Notes under the pieces: generated by a model
Database searches by the model: none
What the model was told of the DNA's origin: nothing
The model's input: only the letters and a program-made list of their open reading frames with translations
Translations under genes and position numbers: made by a program
Shown: piece by piece, positions 12,215 to 23,100 of the stretch
How positions within the stretch are numbered: the first letter of the stretch is position 1
How the letters are laid out: each line of letters begins with the position of its first letter
DNA from: Pogona vitticeps
Lineage: Eukaryota > Chordata > Lepidosauria > Squamata > Agamidae
Direction of reading: 5' to 3'
Length of the DNA stretch: 64,000 bases
NCBI RefSeq assembly: GCF_051106095.1
Contig: NC_135788.1
Location: 38,092,001 to 38,156,000 of the forward strand

Positions 12215-12622
12215 GGCCAAAATCCTGTTTGTGTAAAGTTATACAGTGGAAGCTGATGATGTCATCAGTTGGCACCAGTAATATCTCCTGTGCCATTTTA
12301 GGTTCTGATGTTCCCTTTTGCTTTGAGAAAGTTTTGAAATGAGAAGGAAGCTTAAAAAGTCTAAAATCACAGTTGGGTTGCCACCGGTGGTCCCGATCCT
12401 GGTGGTGGCAATCTCGCAGGTGTTTTTGTTTTGTTTTGCTTGTTTACTTTTAAAGGCTGTCCTATATCCCAAGGCTTTCACAGGCCAAAAGGGATCCCTG
12501 GGGAGTCACAGAATCTAAAACAAAGGCACAGGAAGCTTTTAATTAACTGTTAGTGGTGCCAGCTAACGACATCATCAGCTTCCACCATGTAACTTTACAC
12601 AAACAGGATTTTGGCTTGTAAA
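12215..12622. mobile_element. TIR element (MITE) with roughly 85-bp inverted ends
   Basis: The left end CCAAAATCCTGTTTGTGTAA followed by AGTTATACAGTGGAAGCTGATGATG is repeated in inverse complement at 12525-12617. The arms stay alike through the GGCACCA phrase, and the middle is about 200 bp. A weaker related left-arm copy is at 12072-12107. I could not identify a target duplication or superfamily. Confidence 0.6.
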
Positions 12623-13309
12623 AGAGATGCATGGCTCAGCAACCATACTCATAAATCATAAAACAGAGCACTCTAAGTGAAAGATAAAGAGGTGAGGAAA
12701 AAGCAAATACGATGAGAAAAAGATGTTTTCCATCACTTGAAGAAGCATCTCCTCTAAATATGTGCCAAGCATAACATCTAGTTTGACACCCCCCTCCCTT
12801 ACTGGCTTAGAGGCAACTTTTAGCTTGCCAGCCCCATCTTCCCTCGGAATTTTGTATGACACTGGGATTTCATATGATAGTATTCTCTACCTTTATCCCG
12901 CCCCTATTTTTTACTGCTTCCTTCATTGTTTTTCTTCCTGCCAAACCTCTGTTATGAGGAAAAGCATGAAAAGCTGTAGAAGGGCCTTAATTGCTTGCAT
13001 AAGGCACTATCTATCTGAAAATTCTCCTATACAACTTCATAAACACATAGGTTGGAATGTGTCCAAAACAACACTTTGGGACTGATTTCTGAGTTGATAT
13101 GTACAGGACTGAGCTCTTCAATCAAGAGCAGGTAAACTGCAGCCTATAGGCTGCACGGTGCCCACCAGCGCTTCCAGTGTAGGTCCTCCCCTGAAAAACT
13201 GGGAAAAATATAATAAAATGGCCATTCATATTACCCAAAATGTTTGAAGACCACCACCCCTCCTTCACCATGGGGAATATTGGGTTTTAAGAAAATACAT
13301 AACTTCAGC

Positions 13310-13672
13310 CAGCCCAAATAGAAGCGAGGTCAAAAATGACTCTGAGACCCTGCCCATTATCACCACTGCTCTTTTTGGTAGTAATTGAAATTCTAATGCA
13401 TCGGATAAGAATTTCTGATAAAATTAAAGGGCTCAAAATTAGAAACAAGTTCTTTAAATTACAGGCCTTCACAGATGATTTACTCGTAGCAGTGGAAGAT
13501 CCACAACGATCAACAGTACTTATGAAAGAATTTAAAAAGTTTGGAGAAATGGGGAGGGGGCTGAAAATAAACCATAGAAAGAGAAAAAAAATATCTAAAA
13601 ACATGCAACATAAAGAAATAAATGACCTCTTGAATCTTACAAATTTCCCTCCAGGAGGGAAAGAAAGTAAAA
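13310..13672 (+). mobile_element. L1 LINE ORF2 relic, RT core
   Basis: Plus-strand frame reads CPLSPLLFLVVIEILMHRIR and then LQAFTDDLLVAVED. These correspond to the L1 reverse-transcriptase SPLLF block and the F-x-DD catalytic block (here FTDD). It continues past an inserted element at 14247-14410. Neither end of the L1 is resolved. This is a non-functional relic. Confidence 0.75.
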
Positions 13673-13674
13673 TA

Positions 13675-14244
13675 CAGTGGTGCTTTGCTTAGTGATGTTA
13701 ATTCGTTCCGAAAAAATCGCTGCTAAGCGATTTCATCACTAAGCGAAACGCGGTTTCCCATTGAAATGCATTGAAAACCAGATAATCCATTCCAATAGGA
13801 ACGAATTGCCGTCCTTAAGCGAAAATCGCCATAGGAAACATCGCTAAGCGAAACGCGGTTCCCCAATTGAAATTCATTGACATCTATTCAATGCATCTCA
13901 ATGGGGGAAAAATACAACAACAAATTTAAAAAGAGTCAGAACAAAGTCAAATTTGGTTAACAAAGGGTTTATTAAGTGCACTTTATGATTTCAAACATTT
14001 TAAACAGTAAACTTTAACTTAATAAATAACAGAAAAACATTTAAAAAACAGCAAACATGAGGCTGTTTAAACCATCGTTAAGCGAAACAGGGGACCCAAA
14101 ATTTAATCACTATGCGAAGCATGGTCCCAACTAAGCAAAAATTGTCCATAGGGATCATCGCTAAACGAAGCGCAAAAACGCTCCGAAAGTCATTGCTAAG
14201 CGATTTCATCGCTAAACGAGCACCCGTTAAGCGAGGCACCACTG
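13675..14244. mobile_element. Tigger-like TA-flanked element, copy 1
   Basis: Begins CAGTGGTGCTTTGCTTAG and ends with the inverse complement GCGAGGCACCACTG, flanked by TA on both sides. The interior repeats variants of GCTAAGCGA many times. The TIR word and TA target fit pogo/Tigger-like MITEs of the Tc1/mariner superfamily. It splits the L1 relic, so it is younger than that L1. Confidence 0.75.
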
Positions 14245-14246
14245 TA

Positions 14247-14410
14247 TCTTGGAATAAACTGTACAAAAAAACCCCACCAAGTACTTTCATTAAAGATAAT
14301 TATCTGAAATTGATGGAAGAAATAAAGACTTGACTAGATGGGAAAATCTGCACTTAACAATGATGGGCAGAATTACAACAGTGAAAATGAATATTCTACC
14401 AGGAAACAGA
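14247..14410 (+). mobile_element. L1 LINE ORF2 relic, continuation
   Basis: After the inserted element the L1 frame resumes with pieces such as KLMEEIKT and, in another frame, GRITTVKMNILPG, typical of the stretch after the L1 RT domain. It has frame shifts and stops. Confidence 0.6.
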
Positions 14411-14925
14411 GAGGAGGAATGTGTCTGCTGAATTTTAAGGAATTTTGCACTTAAGCTGAATATGTCAATTTGCAATTTTTTTGTTCAACAACTGGCAGCA
14501 ATTCAGTAAAAAATGCAGTTTTCCCACCCTTTCTGTTGTAACTTTGCAGGGTTTCTGTCTTTGTGAGCATGCATGTGTGCATTGCTGTAATGTATCAAGA
14601 ATATGGAAGCAGCTGCAAGACATGGGGTAGCAGTGACGGCAAGCAGAACAACACCTCCATACAGGTGGCTGCCTAAACAGTCACTCCACTCCATCTATAG
14701 CATGAAGTTACCTAGTTTTACCACTGGCAGCAACCCCACCTCCTGCAAGCACATGTCTTTCACTAAACATCCCATCAAACATTTTTGGGGACCACAGAAA
14801 TTAAGCATCTTGAACACAGCAAACGGAATACAATAAGGGCAAGATTATTCATTCATCCATTCATTAGCTGTTTATATCTGCAATGCAAGCAGTGTAGGAA
14901 AAGAAAAAAAATATCAACTTTGATA

Positions 14926-15607
14926 TATTTATTTATTTAGACTTATATACATGTCTACTCTGGGTGGTACACAAAATACAAAAACCAAAATACAAATATA
15001 ATAAATGAAAATATAAATGCATTAAAAATGAGGCCCAATTTTACAACAAGAGTCAAAGATGGGAAAAAAAGGAAAAAGATGTAAAGCTAAGTAATGGCTG
15101 TTAGGAAATGCAGCTTGTAGAGCTAGGTCTTTAGTTTGCTCTTGAGGCCCTCAGCAAGGGGGCCAGGTGGATTTCTTTTGGTAGGTTGTTCCAAAGATGA
15201 GGGGCCACTGCGAAGAAGACCTGGTTTTTACTTTTCTCCCTTTGGACCTCTCTTAGAGTTAGGCTCGTCAACTGCCCAGCCTGGCTGGAATGGGCACAAC
15301 TAGGTGGAAGAAGGCACTCTGCCAAGTATCCAGGCCCTAAACCATTTAGGGCTTTATATGTAATAGTCAACACCTTGAAATCGATGCAGAAGCAAATAGG
15401 TAATCAGTGTAAGGTGGCCAGAATGGGGGAGATATGATGGAATCTTTTCACCCTGTTAATAGCCTGGCTGCCATATTCTGGACTATTTCAAGTTTCTGCA
15501 TCAGTCTCAAAGGAGGCCCCACGTACAGAGCATTACGGTAGTCTATTCTTGACATTATGAGCGTATGGACAAGCATGGTGAGGGCCCCCGTGTCTAGATA
15601 GGGATGC
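14926..15607 (-). mobile_element. L2 LINE, 5'-truncated 3' fragment
   Basis: Minus-strand frames give [33 protein letters not shown] and [18 protein letters not shown], the C-terminal end of an L2 polyprotein, as in the longer copy at 24647-26323. The 3' end abuts TTTATTTATTTAG. The 5' end of the L2 stops at 15607, where a HACL1 exon copy begins. Frame shifts are present. Confidence 0.85.
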
Positions 15608-15746
15608 CTCCACTTCCACACCAGAGAATCCAAAAGCACTGTCTCCTTCAATACAGACCACTTTCGATTGAGGGCTGTGGTCTTTAGCACCCGTAGCAGC
15701 TGCTATTGCAAAACCAAGCCCAACTTTCATGGTTCCAAAGGGCCCA
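15608..15746 (-). pseudogene. Stray copy of HACL1 exon 14 (fragment)
   Basis: Bases 15608-15746 align without gaps to HACL1 exon 14 at 26862-27000, with 16 differences by eye (about 88% identity). The minus-strand reading [15 protein letters not shown] and [16 protein letters not shown] keeps the ThDP-binding stretch and stays open. No flanking HACL1 intron is copied; both ends fall inside the exon. The fragment is in the same sense as, and directly joined to, the 5' truncation point of an L2 copy. It is not part of the HACL1 transcript unit (4.4 kb past the HACL1 stop) and has no start or splice context of its own. Capture by template switching during L2 reverse transcription is my inference. 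Confidence 0.9.
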
Positions 15747-15759
15747 ACTATAATCATAG

Positions 15760-16930
15760 GAGGGAAGAAGATGTATCACCTCCCTCTACTCTCTCCATCC
15801 TATGTCATTGGACAGCAATACTTTGTACTCATACGCACCATGCACACTGAAGAATGGCTGCACTGGAAGCCTACTCTCAAGTAGACCATATTTGGAATTT
15901 AGAACCCTCTAATACAAGTAGGCTACTGTCTGCAAATCTTTTAACATGTGCAAGGAAATAGTGATGCTACAAGAAAGAGCAGGGCCATGAAGCAGGTCAT
16001 CATTCTTATCTGATTCTAATTGCCCATGTTCTTTAAAGCCTGAATAGAGCAGACTAAAAATGTGAAGATATTAGGACTTTTGGCTTGAGGGAGAATTAGA
16101 CAAATTGATGGAGGATAATGCTTACAGCCACAATAGCACACGAGATCTTCATGGTGAGATTCCCACTGCTTCTGACTACTACTTAAGAGGAGGGAAATAA
16201 ACAGAATATCACCCTGTGTCTTGGTGGTCTTTCTGAAAATAAACACAGTTAAAAACCAGTTCTGGCAGGATCATCTGTTCAAAGCACCAATTAAATTAGT
16301 GACATCTGAGGCATGTGGAATTGCTAATATCTCCTAAGACCTCATTACATTATTTGCTTGGTGTGTGTACCTAAAGGAGAATAGTTAAACACAACAATAT
16401 TGTAATAGTAAGATATTGCCATATGTAACTAAGTCAATTCTCTATTAACTTAGTTAATTTTGTAATGACAAGACAGAGAAAACTCCAGGGTATAAAACTC
16501 TTTATTTGTTGTGCAAAATCTTTTCGTTCCATTGTTTTACCATCTTACTAGAATATTTTGAAAGATTTTGCAGAAATTCCTTTTTCCACTCAAAAATACA
16601 GCACTGAAACTTTCCATTAAAAGAAGAAATCAGACTTTAAATAGACTACATCATTATGAATAAGAATCATGAATGAAGGGTGCCCTCTGGTGATATTACT
16701 CTGGCATTAAACAAACATGTATTACACAGAACACTGATTTTAGGAAAGTCTGATTTTTAGGCATATGCAAACATCTAAAACTTTTGCAGCAGCTTTGTAG
16801 ATTCAAATATGTCTTAACTGCCAATTTACTACAAAATGAAAATTCTTTGATGAATTTAATACATAACATTGTCATTTGTTACTTCCCAGTAACCTCTGTA
16901 TGGAGTCTATTTCTCTTTTAAAGGACCAAG
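15760..16930. other. Intergenic HACL1-COLQ, no feature recognised
   Basis: AT-rich sequence without an exon, RNA gene or clear repeat. Confidence 0.35.
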
Positions 16931-16935
16931 GTGCC

Positions 16936-17032
16936 TGTAAGGTAGGGAACATGTGGCCCTCCAGATGTTGCAGTCCTAGTGCTAGTCTGGGAGTTGCAGT
17001 CCAACAACCTGTATAGGTGCAATCTTCCCACT
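16936..17032. mobile_element. hAT-like MITE remnant
   Basis: GTGGCCCTCCAGATGTTGCA and the inverted GGGAGTTGCAGTCCAACAAC are the arms of the small inverted-repeat family also found at 45744, 47151, 56840 and 63388. The target duplication is not visible here. Confidence 0.5.
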
Positions 17033-17750
17033 TGCTGCATCGTTTCACTAGGATTTGAAATGACTGCCAGAAAACATGTCTGAGAATGAGCTGATCAGGA
17101 GACGGAGAAGGGAGAATGTCCCAGTGTTTGTAAATTTCAAAAACTGTCATCTTGGAAATGTCAAAATTGGCAATGATAGTGCATGAACCAGCCAGTGTTA
17201 AGCAATTTTAAATTTCACTGATTATTAACTGAGAGAACCAAGCAAGAACTTTCCTCACTCCCATTCACTGACTTCAGTGTGCAGCCAGAGCAAAGCCCAA
17301 CTATAAACATTAATTCCAATCTGAGCAAAATGACATAAGGAAACTAGCATTTTTAGTTAGAACTGTTGACAGAGAAAGCTTTTTTTTTTTCAGATTGTGC
17401 AAAATCACAGCAGGAATGTAAAATATAAAATGTGGGTGGGGGAGCACTCTGATTTCCCAGAACCATAGACTTATCTAAAGGACTTGACCTGCAATTATAT
17501 TTAAGTTAGGGAGAACTTCAGCTACTGGTTGCAATACTAAGAAAAAAACAGGCTTCTTTACTCTTGTATTTCTTCAGACTACTGTATTTTATAAAAACAG
17601 CTTCAAATAGATTATCTATATCTTTCAGGGTTTTTCAAGAGCAATTAATCACAGTGGCTTAGCCACAAAACCATAAATGAATGCTAGACAGAGGCACCAC
17701 CTCATTTATATATGTAAGAGCCTAAAATCCATGTCCCTAGATAACATATA

Positions 17751-18077
17751 GGGACGTGGTGGCGCTGCGGGTTAAAGAAGCCTCTATGCTGCAAGGTCAG
17801 AAGAGCAGCAGTTGTAAGATCGAATGCATGCAACAGAGTGAGCTCCCGTCACTTGTCCCAGCTCCTGCCAAACTAGCAGCTAGAAAGAATACAAATGCAA
17901 GTAGCAGATAAATAGGTACCACCACGATGGGAAGGTAACGGCGTTTCGTGCTGGCCACGTGACCATGGAAACTGTCTACGGACAAACACTGGCTCTACCA
18001 CTTGGAAACAGGGATGAGCACCGCCCCCTCAAGTCGGACACGACTGGACTAAATCTCAAGGGGAACCTTTCCCTTTA
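17751..18077 (+). mobile_element. Sauria-type SINE with about 15-bp target duplication
   Basis: Starts GGGACGTGGTGGCGCTGCGG and ends CAAGGGGAACCTTTCCCTTT. The internal promoter boxes are recognisable (GGCGCTGCGGG; AGATCGAATGC). Flanks are CCTAGATAACATATA at 17736-17750 and 18078-18092. This copy is in the plus orientation, opposite to the two copies in COLQ intron 1. Confidence 0.88.
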
Positions 18078-18458
18078 CCTAGATAACATATACTGTATAA
18101 GAATCTTTAACCAAAAGCTATGGCATGCTATGGCAGTAACTGGAGAACCCAGGTAGAGAAAGAACATAAACACTATACACCAGGTTTAGGATACTTGAAT
18201 TATATGGTTCATTTAAAAAAGTGAAATAATTGGCTTAAGAATAACGGTCATATGGATAAGACTGCAGTTGGAGGAAAAGAGAGAAGGAAAGAGAGAGTGG
18301 ATAGAATCCTAATTTAAATTCACATTTGCATAAGAGAAATAACATCATTCTTGAATTCAAATGGCTATAATGACATGCTGTTTGCGTGCACTTTCTTAAC
18401 TTTGATGTGTGCCGCTCTATTATGGGCTTTTTAAAAGAAGAGCAAAGTGCAGTGTTTA

Positions 18459-19090
18459 CCGTATTTGCCGGCGTACGAGAAGACTAGGCGTATAAGACGA
18501 CCCCCCAACATTTCCACTCAAAATATAGTGGATGGCTCTGCTGTGGCGGCGGCGGCGGCTGCCCGGGTCTCTGCCCGGGCCCACCCTGGAAGTTCCTGGC
18601 TGGCGACGAGGAGAAGCGGCCAGGTGGGTGGTGGCAGCGGAGGAAGAGGAGGAGGAGGAAGAGGGGAAGCGGCTATCTGGCAGCGCACGGGCGAGCAGGC
18701 AGCTGGCTCAGCTGCGAGGAGGGTGAGGAGGGGAAGCTGCCGGGCGGGCGACGGCAGCGGCAGAAGTGGAAGAGGAGGAAGAGGGGAAGCGGCTATCCGG
18801 CAGCACACGGGCAAGCAGGCAGCTGGCTCAGCGGCACGGGGCAGCAGGCAGCCCAGTGGTGGGCTCTGGCCGCTCAGGCATGGCCGCCTCTGCTTCCCTC
18901 CCTCTGTCCGGACCGACCAGCTGCCTGCCCGCCCGCCTTCCTCCCCTGCCGGCGCGGCCCCGCATCATTCACTCAATGGTGGCGGCTCCTTCCTGGCCCA
19001 GCTGAAGAGCACCCAGCGTATAAGATGACCCCCCACTTGGAGGCATGTTTTTGGGGCCAAAGAAATCATCTTACATGCCGGCAAATACAG
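18459..19090. mobile_element. TA-flanked TIR element with GC-rich cargo
   Basis: The left end CCGTATTTGCCGGCGTA and the right end TGCCGGCAAATACAG are inverse complements, and both are flanked by TA. Just inside, GCGTATAAGACGACCCCCC recurs near the right end as GCGTATAAGATGACCCCCC. The central 460 bp is very rich in G, C and CpG, unlike anything nearby, and contains an imperfect tandem repeat of exactly 120 bp. The 193-codon open frame across it is Arg/Gly/Ala-rich and probably a composition artefact. Likely Tc1/mariner-type non-autonomous element. Confidence 0.7.
18631..18840. repeat. 120-bp tandem duplication inside the GC-rich cargo
   Basis: GAGGGGAAGCGGCTATCTGG at 18661 recurs as GAGGGGAAGCGGCTATCCGG at 18781, and the following CAGC..CACGGGC.AGCAGGC is also kept. 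The period is 120 bp, a multiple of three, which is why reading frames stay open. Confidence 0.85.
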
Positions 19091-19092
19091 TA

Positions 19093-19340
19093 TATACTGC
19101 CTCATAGTGCTTAAAGCACTCTCTGAGTGGTTTACAATTTTAAAATTATGAGCCTCATATACAGGCTACACATTGTCCACACCCCAAAAGCTGGGTACTC
19201 ATTTTACTGACTTCAGAAGGCTGGAAGGCTGAGTCAACCTCAAGCTGGCTGTGAGATCCATTGGTATCGATCACTGACTGTGAGCATAATTTCGACTGCA
19301 ATATTACAGTTTAACCCCTGTGCCTCCAGGCTCTTTTCAG
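19093..19340 (+). repeat. SINE-like dispersed repeat
   Basis: GCTGGGTACTCATTTTACTG, GGCTGGAAGGCTGAGTCAAC and the CAGTTTAACCCCTGTGCC ending are a recurring reptile repeat with tRNA-like features. Boundaries are approximate. Confidence 0.45.
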
Positions 19341-19547
19341 TGCTTCCTGCATGGTGACTATCCTCTAGATAATCAATGAAGATATTCTAATTACTTGATC
19401 ACATTAGGAATTCAATATGAACTAAAAATGTGCATATTCTAGAGATGACAGACATGCTAGGCAGAGGGTGGCAACTCTGGCTTACGTCAATGAAAGATAG
19501 TCTGTGTACACTTGCCTTTTGGGGAGGAGGGCTCTATTTGATCAAGC

Positions 19548-19584
19548 TTCTGTTTAGGATAGCAAAGAGCTATCCTAAACAGAA
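19548..19584. repeat. Perfect 16-bp hairpin in HACL1 3' flank
   Basis: TTCTGTTTAGGATAGC (19548-19563) is followed by a 5-nt loop and its exact complement (19569-19584). It lies about 520 bp past the HACL1 stop on the minus strand. Confidence 0.9.
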
Positions 19585-20099
19585 TTATTTTCTATTCAAT
19601 ATGTTAATGAAGGACTTACACATGGCAGCAAAACTTACATTCTCAGTAGTGCCTCGCGGTGCATTCCCTTACCATGAAGAATTTGCACAATGTAACCCTA
19701 TGGAGCTACCAATCCTGCTTTATAGAGATGGGGCAAAGTCTATGGTGAATGGTAGAGCGGGTAGATGGCAGACCAGAGAAAAGGGAGGGGGAAGATCCAG
19801 GGGCAGTTTTCCACTTAACATTTCACCCATAAGAATGCCCAGGGTGCATGTCAACATAACTAAAATTGCATTTCTAAAAAGAAAAGTTCACATTTTCATA
19901 GGGACAGCTGTATCAGTCTCTTTCTGCAAAACAAACAATCTTGTGGCATCTTAAAGACTAAACAAATTATTGTGGCACACATTTTCTTTTATATTATATG
20001 AAAAGGCAGAAATAGAAATTGTAGTGTGAACTCTACAAGCATATTTTCAATATTTTCCCAAAAAGCTTTGCTCATGATTTCCAGTTCTTGTCCATTCTG

Positions 20100-20132
20100 C
20101 TACATGTTGGACCTGGTCAGCCAGTGGAAATC
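20100..20132 (-). CDS. HACL1: HACL1 exon 17 (last coding), [10 protein letters not shown]-stop
   Basis: The acceptor TTTTCAG precedes ten codons and TAG. The peptide [10 protein letters not shown] matches the human C-terminus. SNM is the peroxisomal targeting tail. No canonical AATAAA follows on the minus strand within a few hundred bases; an AATATA at about 19990-19996 is a possible variant poly(A) signal, so the 3' UTR end is not fixed. Confidence 0.95.
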   Translation of the reverse strand, partial: DFHWLTRSNM

Positions 20133-23100
20133 CTGAAAATAAAAAAGATGAACAGTACTCAACATCAAGAAGGAAGATGGTGTGCAAGTGAAGAGGGACA
20201 AGAGTCATAAAAATAGGAAAGTCTCATTTTTCCCAGCAATAAAATATAAAATTAACTGTGAGAGACACCAGCAACACTCTTATTACTTTAATAGGATAAA
20301 AAGCCCACAGTGAACTCTAAAAATATTAACATAGAATGTTGTAAGGAATGGGTGACCAAACCATCACAATACACATAAAATATCTGTGAATGGAAAAGAA
20401 TAGGAATTAAAAGAAAAAAATGAGCGTGACGCTTCTACCAGAGACACAATAGAGGTCTGCATTTAATCTTCTTTCCGAATAACATGAAGAACAAATTAGT
20501 AGTATAATATCATCTCCAGAGACCCAAAACAACAAGATCCTGAGCAAGTAAACTCTGGAAATTGAGAAAATTGAACTTGGGCTGCTGGAGAAAAAGAAAG
20601 CCACTTTTCATTTTTAAATTTTTTTTTAAAAAAATTCCAAAACAAAAACAAATACAAAAATATAAAAATGGGTTTTTAATGGTCAATAATGAGTCATCAG
20701 CAAATAAATAAATCTTAATTGTATCATTTTACCTAATCCTTTAATTGATTCATAATCTCTTATTTATCTATCTAATCTATCTAATCTATCTAATCTATCT
20801 GTCTGTCTGTCTGTCTGTCTGTCTCTTATATGCCACCCACTCTACCCAAAGGTCTCTGGGTGGCTTACAACAATTGAAATACAATTAAAAAGATACAACA
20901 ATTAAAATACAATTAAAATATTAAATTATTGCATTAGCTAACAGTTCTATAACCATACAAAACAATATTGGTGAAAGTGGACAGCCTTGTCTTGTACCTC
21001 GGCCTAGAAAAATCCACTCTGTTAAACCATCATTAACTATTACTTCTGAAGTATTATCTGTATATAATTGATCTATAACTCCTATAAATCTTCTACCAAA
21101 TCCCCAACCCTTTATAAGCAGCTTTAATGTTGGCCGTTCCACACAATCAAACGCCTTAAATATATCTAGTGATAAAACAGTTGCCTTCCTTTTTTCTTTT
21201 TCTACCTCATATATAATATTCAAAACTTGCCTAGTTAAATTATCCATTTGTCTTCCCTTTATAAAACCACATTGATCCTCTTTAATATAATTTGCTATAA
21301 ATCTATTTAATCTGTTTGCTAGTATAGCAGTAAAAATCTTAGCATTTTGATTAATTAGAGATATAGGCCTATAAGATCCCGGATCTGTTAGATCCTTGAT
21401 GGGTTTTGGGATAAGAATCGTTAATGAGTGTTTCCAAGAAAGTGGCATTGTCTCGCCTTCCAATATTTTATTATAAATCATTTTTAGCTTAGGTATCAAA
21501 ATGGAACTAAAATGTTTATAATATTCTGGACCCAATCCATCAGGGCCTGGTGTTTTACTATTTTTCAGTTTATTAATAACTTGAGCAATTTCTTCTTTAA
21601 TCTTTTCTTCTAATATTCTTTTATCACATTCCAATAATTTAGTTTTAAAATTCTCATTTATATATTTTTCTATATTCTCTTTCAGTACATTGTTTCCTTT
21701 ATATAATTTCTGATAAAATTCTTAGAAAATCTTCAATTTATCTTTCATTATATTACACCTCTTACCTGTTCTATCTTTAATTACCCCAATCGTATTTTTT
21801 AATCTTCTATATTTGCACATTCTAGCTAACAATTTTGAATTTTTATTGCTAAATTTTAAAAAATCCTGTTTATATACATCAAATCCCTCTGGACTTTCTC
21901 TAAGTTTTCTAGTTCTTTACTCTTTGCCTGAATTTTTGCCAATATCCTTCTATCTCTTTCTAAAAAAAAACTTGCTTTCCAAATTTCTCAAGTCTTCTTC
22001 CAGTTTTTTCGCATTTTTCTCCTTAATTTTTTTCAATTTACAGTATTCCCTTATTGTTGTTCCTCTTGAAATTGCTTTCATTGTGTCCCACAACAGGCCT
22101 AATTTTGTACCTCTTGTGTTATTTATTGTCCATAATTCTAACCATTCTTTCTTTATCTTTTCTATTACCTCTGGGTACTGGAAAAAGTTAGTATCCATTC
22201 TCCATCTTTTAGAGTCTTTATAATCTTTTTAAAACTCAATCTCCATTGACATCAAAGCATGATCTGTTATTTTTATGGAATTGATGTCAGTATTAACTAT
22301 CTTAGGAATTAAATCTTGAGATGTGAATATAAAATCTATTCTGGAGTAACTATTATATATTGCTGAAAAATTAGTATATCTTCTTTCATCACCTTTCATT
22401 ACCCTCCAAATATCTTTCAAGTGATTATTTTTTACCTTCTTGCTCAATATTGTATTTCTTTGAAGAACATCATTCTGATCATAAAAAGTTTTATCCTTTA
22501 TCTTATCCATAACCATATCAAAATCCCCTGCCATAATAACATAACCATTATTTACCGTCTCCATTTCTTTAAAAACCGTGTCGTAAAAATCTCCTTGTTT
22601 ATTATTAGGTGCGTACACATTAACCAAAGTATATTCTTCCAAACCCATTTTACCCTGTATTATTATAAATCTACCATTACAATCTTTTACTACCTGTTTC
22701 ACTATAAATTCACAATTTTTAAACATTTTAACAATTTTTGAAAAGTCATTTTTCAGTTCAAGGAAATAGTAAGATAGCTTAGAAAGGATAGATGGCTTGT
22801 GGCTCTAAAAGTATCTAGGAAATTTATGTAGAGGAACTTAGGACTGTTATCACGTAATGCTAGATGGCCTAGTTAATCAACAAGCCTCTTTTTTTCCCAA
22901 AGTTTCTTCAATCAACATCTTCACCTCTTAGTTTGCAATTTCCTTTGCTGTTACGGGTAATGAGCCTGTAAACTGTTATGCATCCTTACAGTATTGCACA
23001 TGGTAACCTGAACTAATTATTGTCTAGAGAAAAAGGGTTAGGGGACATGTATGATCTGTCTGATGCTGATATAAAAGACCTCAGAACTTCCATGCTGGAC

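Noticed and set aside
15533-15757. A second HACL1-like gene
   Set aside because: Only 139 bp of one exon is present, with no neighbouring exons, splice sites or start; it is a stray fragment.
18447-19028. 193-codon plus-strand open frame as a gene
   Set aside because: It lies inside a TA-flanked element, is caused by GC-rich low-complexity sequence, is open in several frames on both strands and resembles no family.
19430-19954. 174-codon plus-strand frame downstream of HACL1
   Set aside because: It spans a hairpin and a dispersed-repeat phrase, has no recognisable family and no gene-like context.
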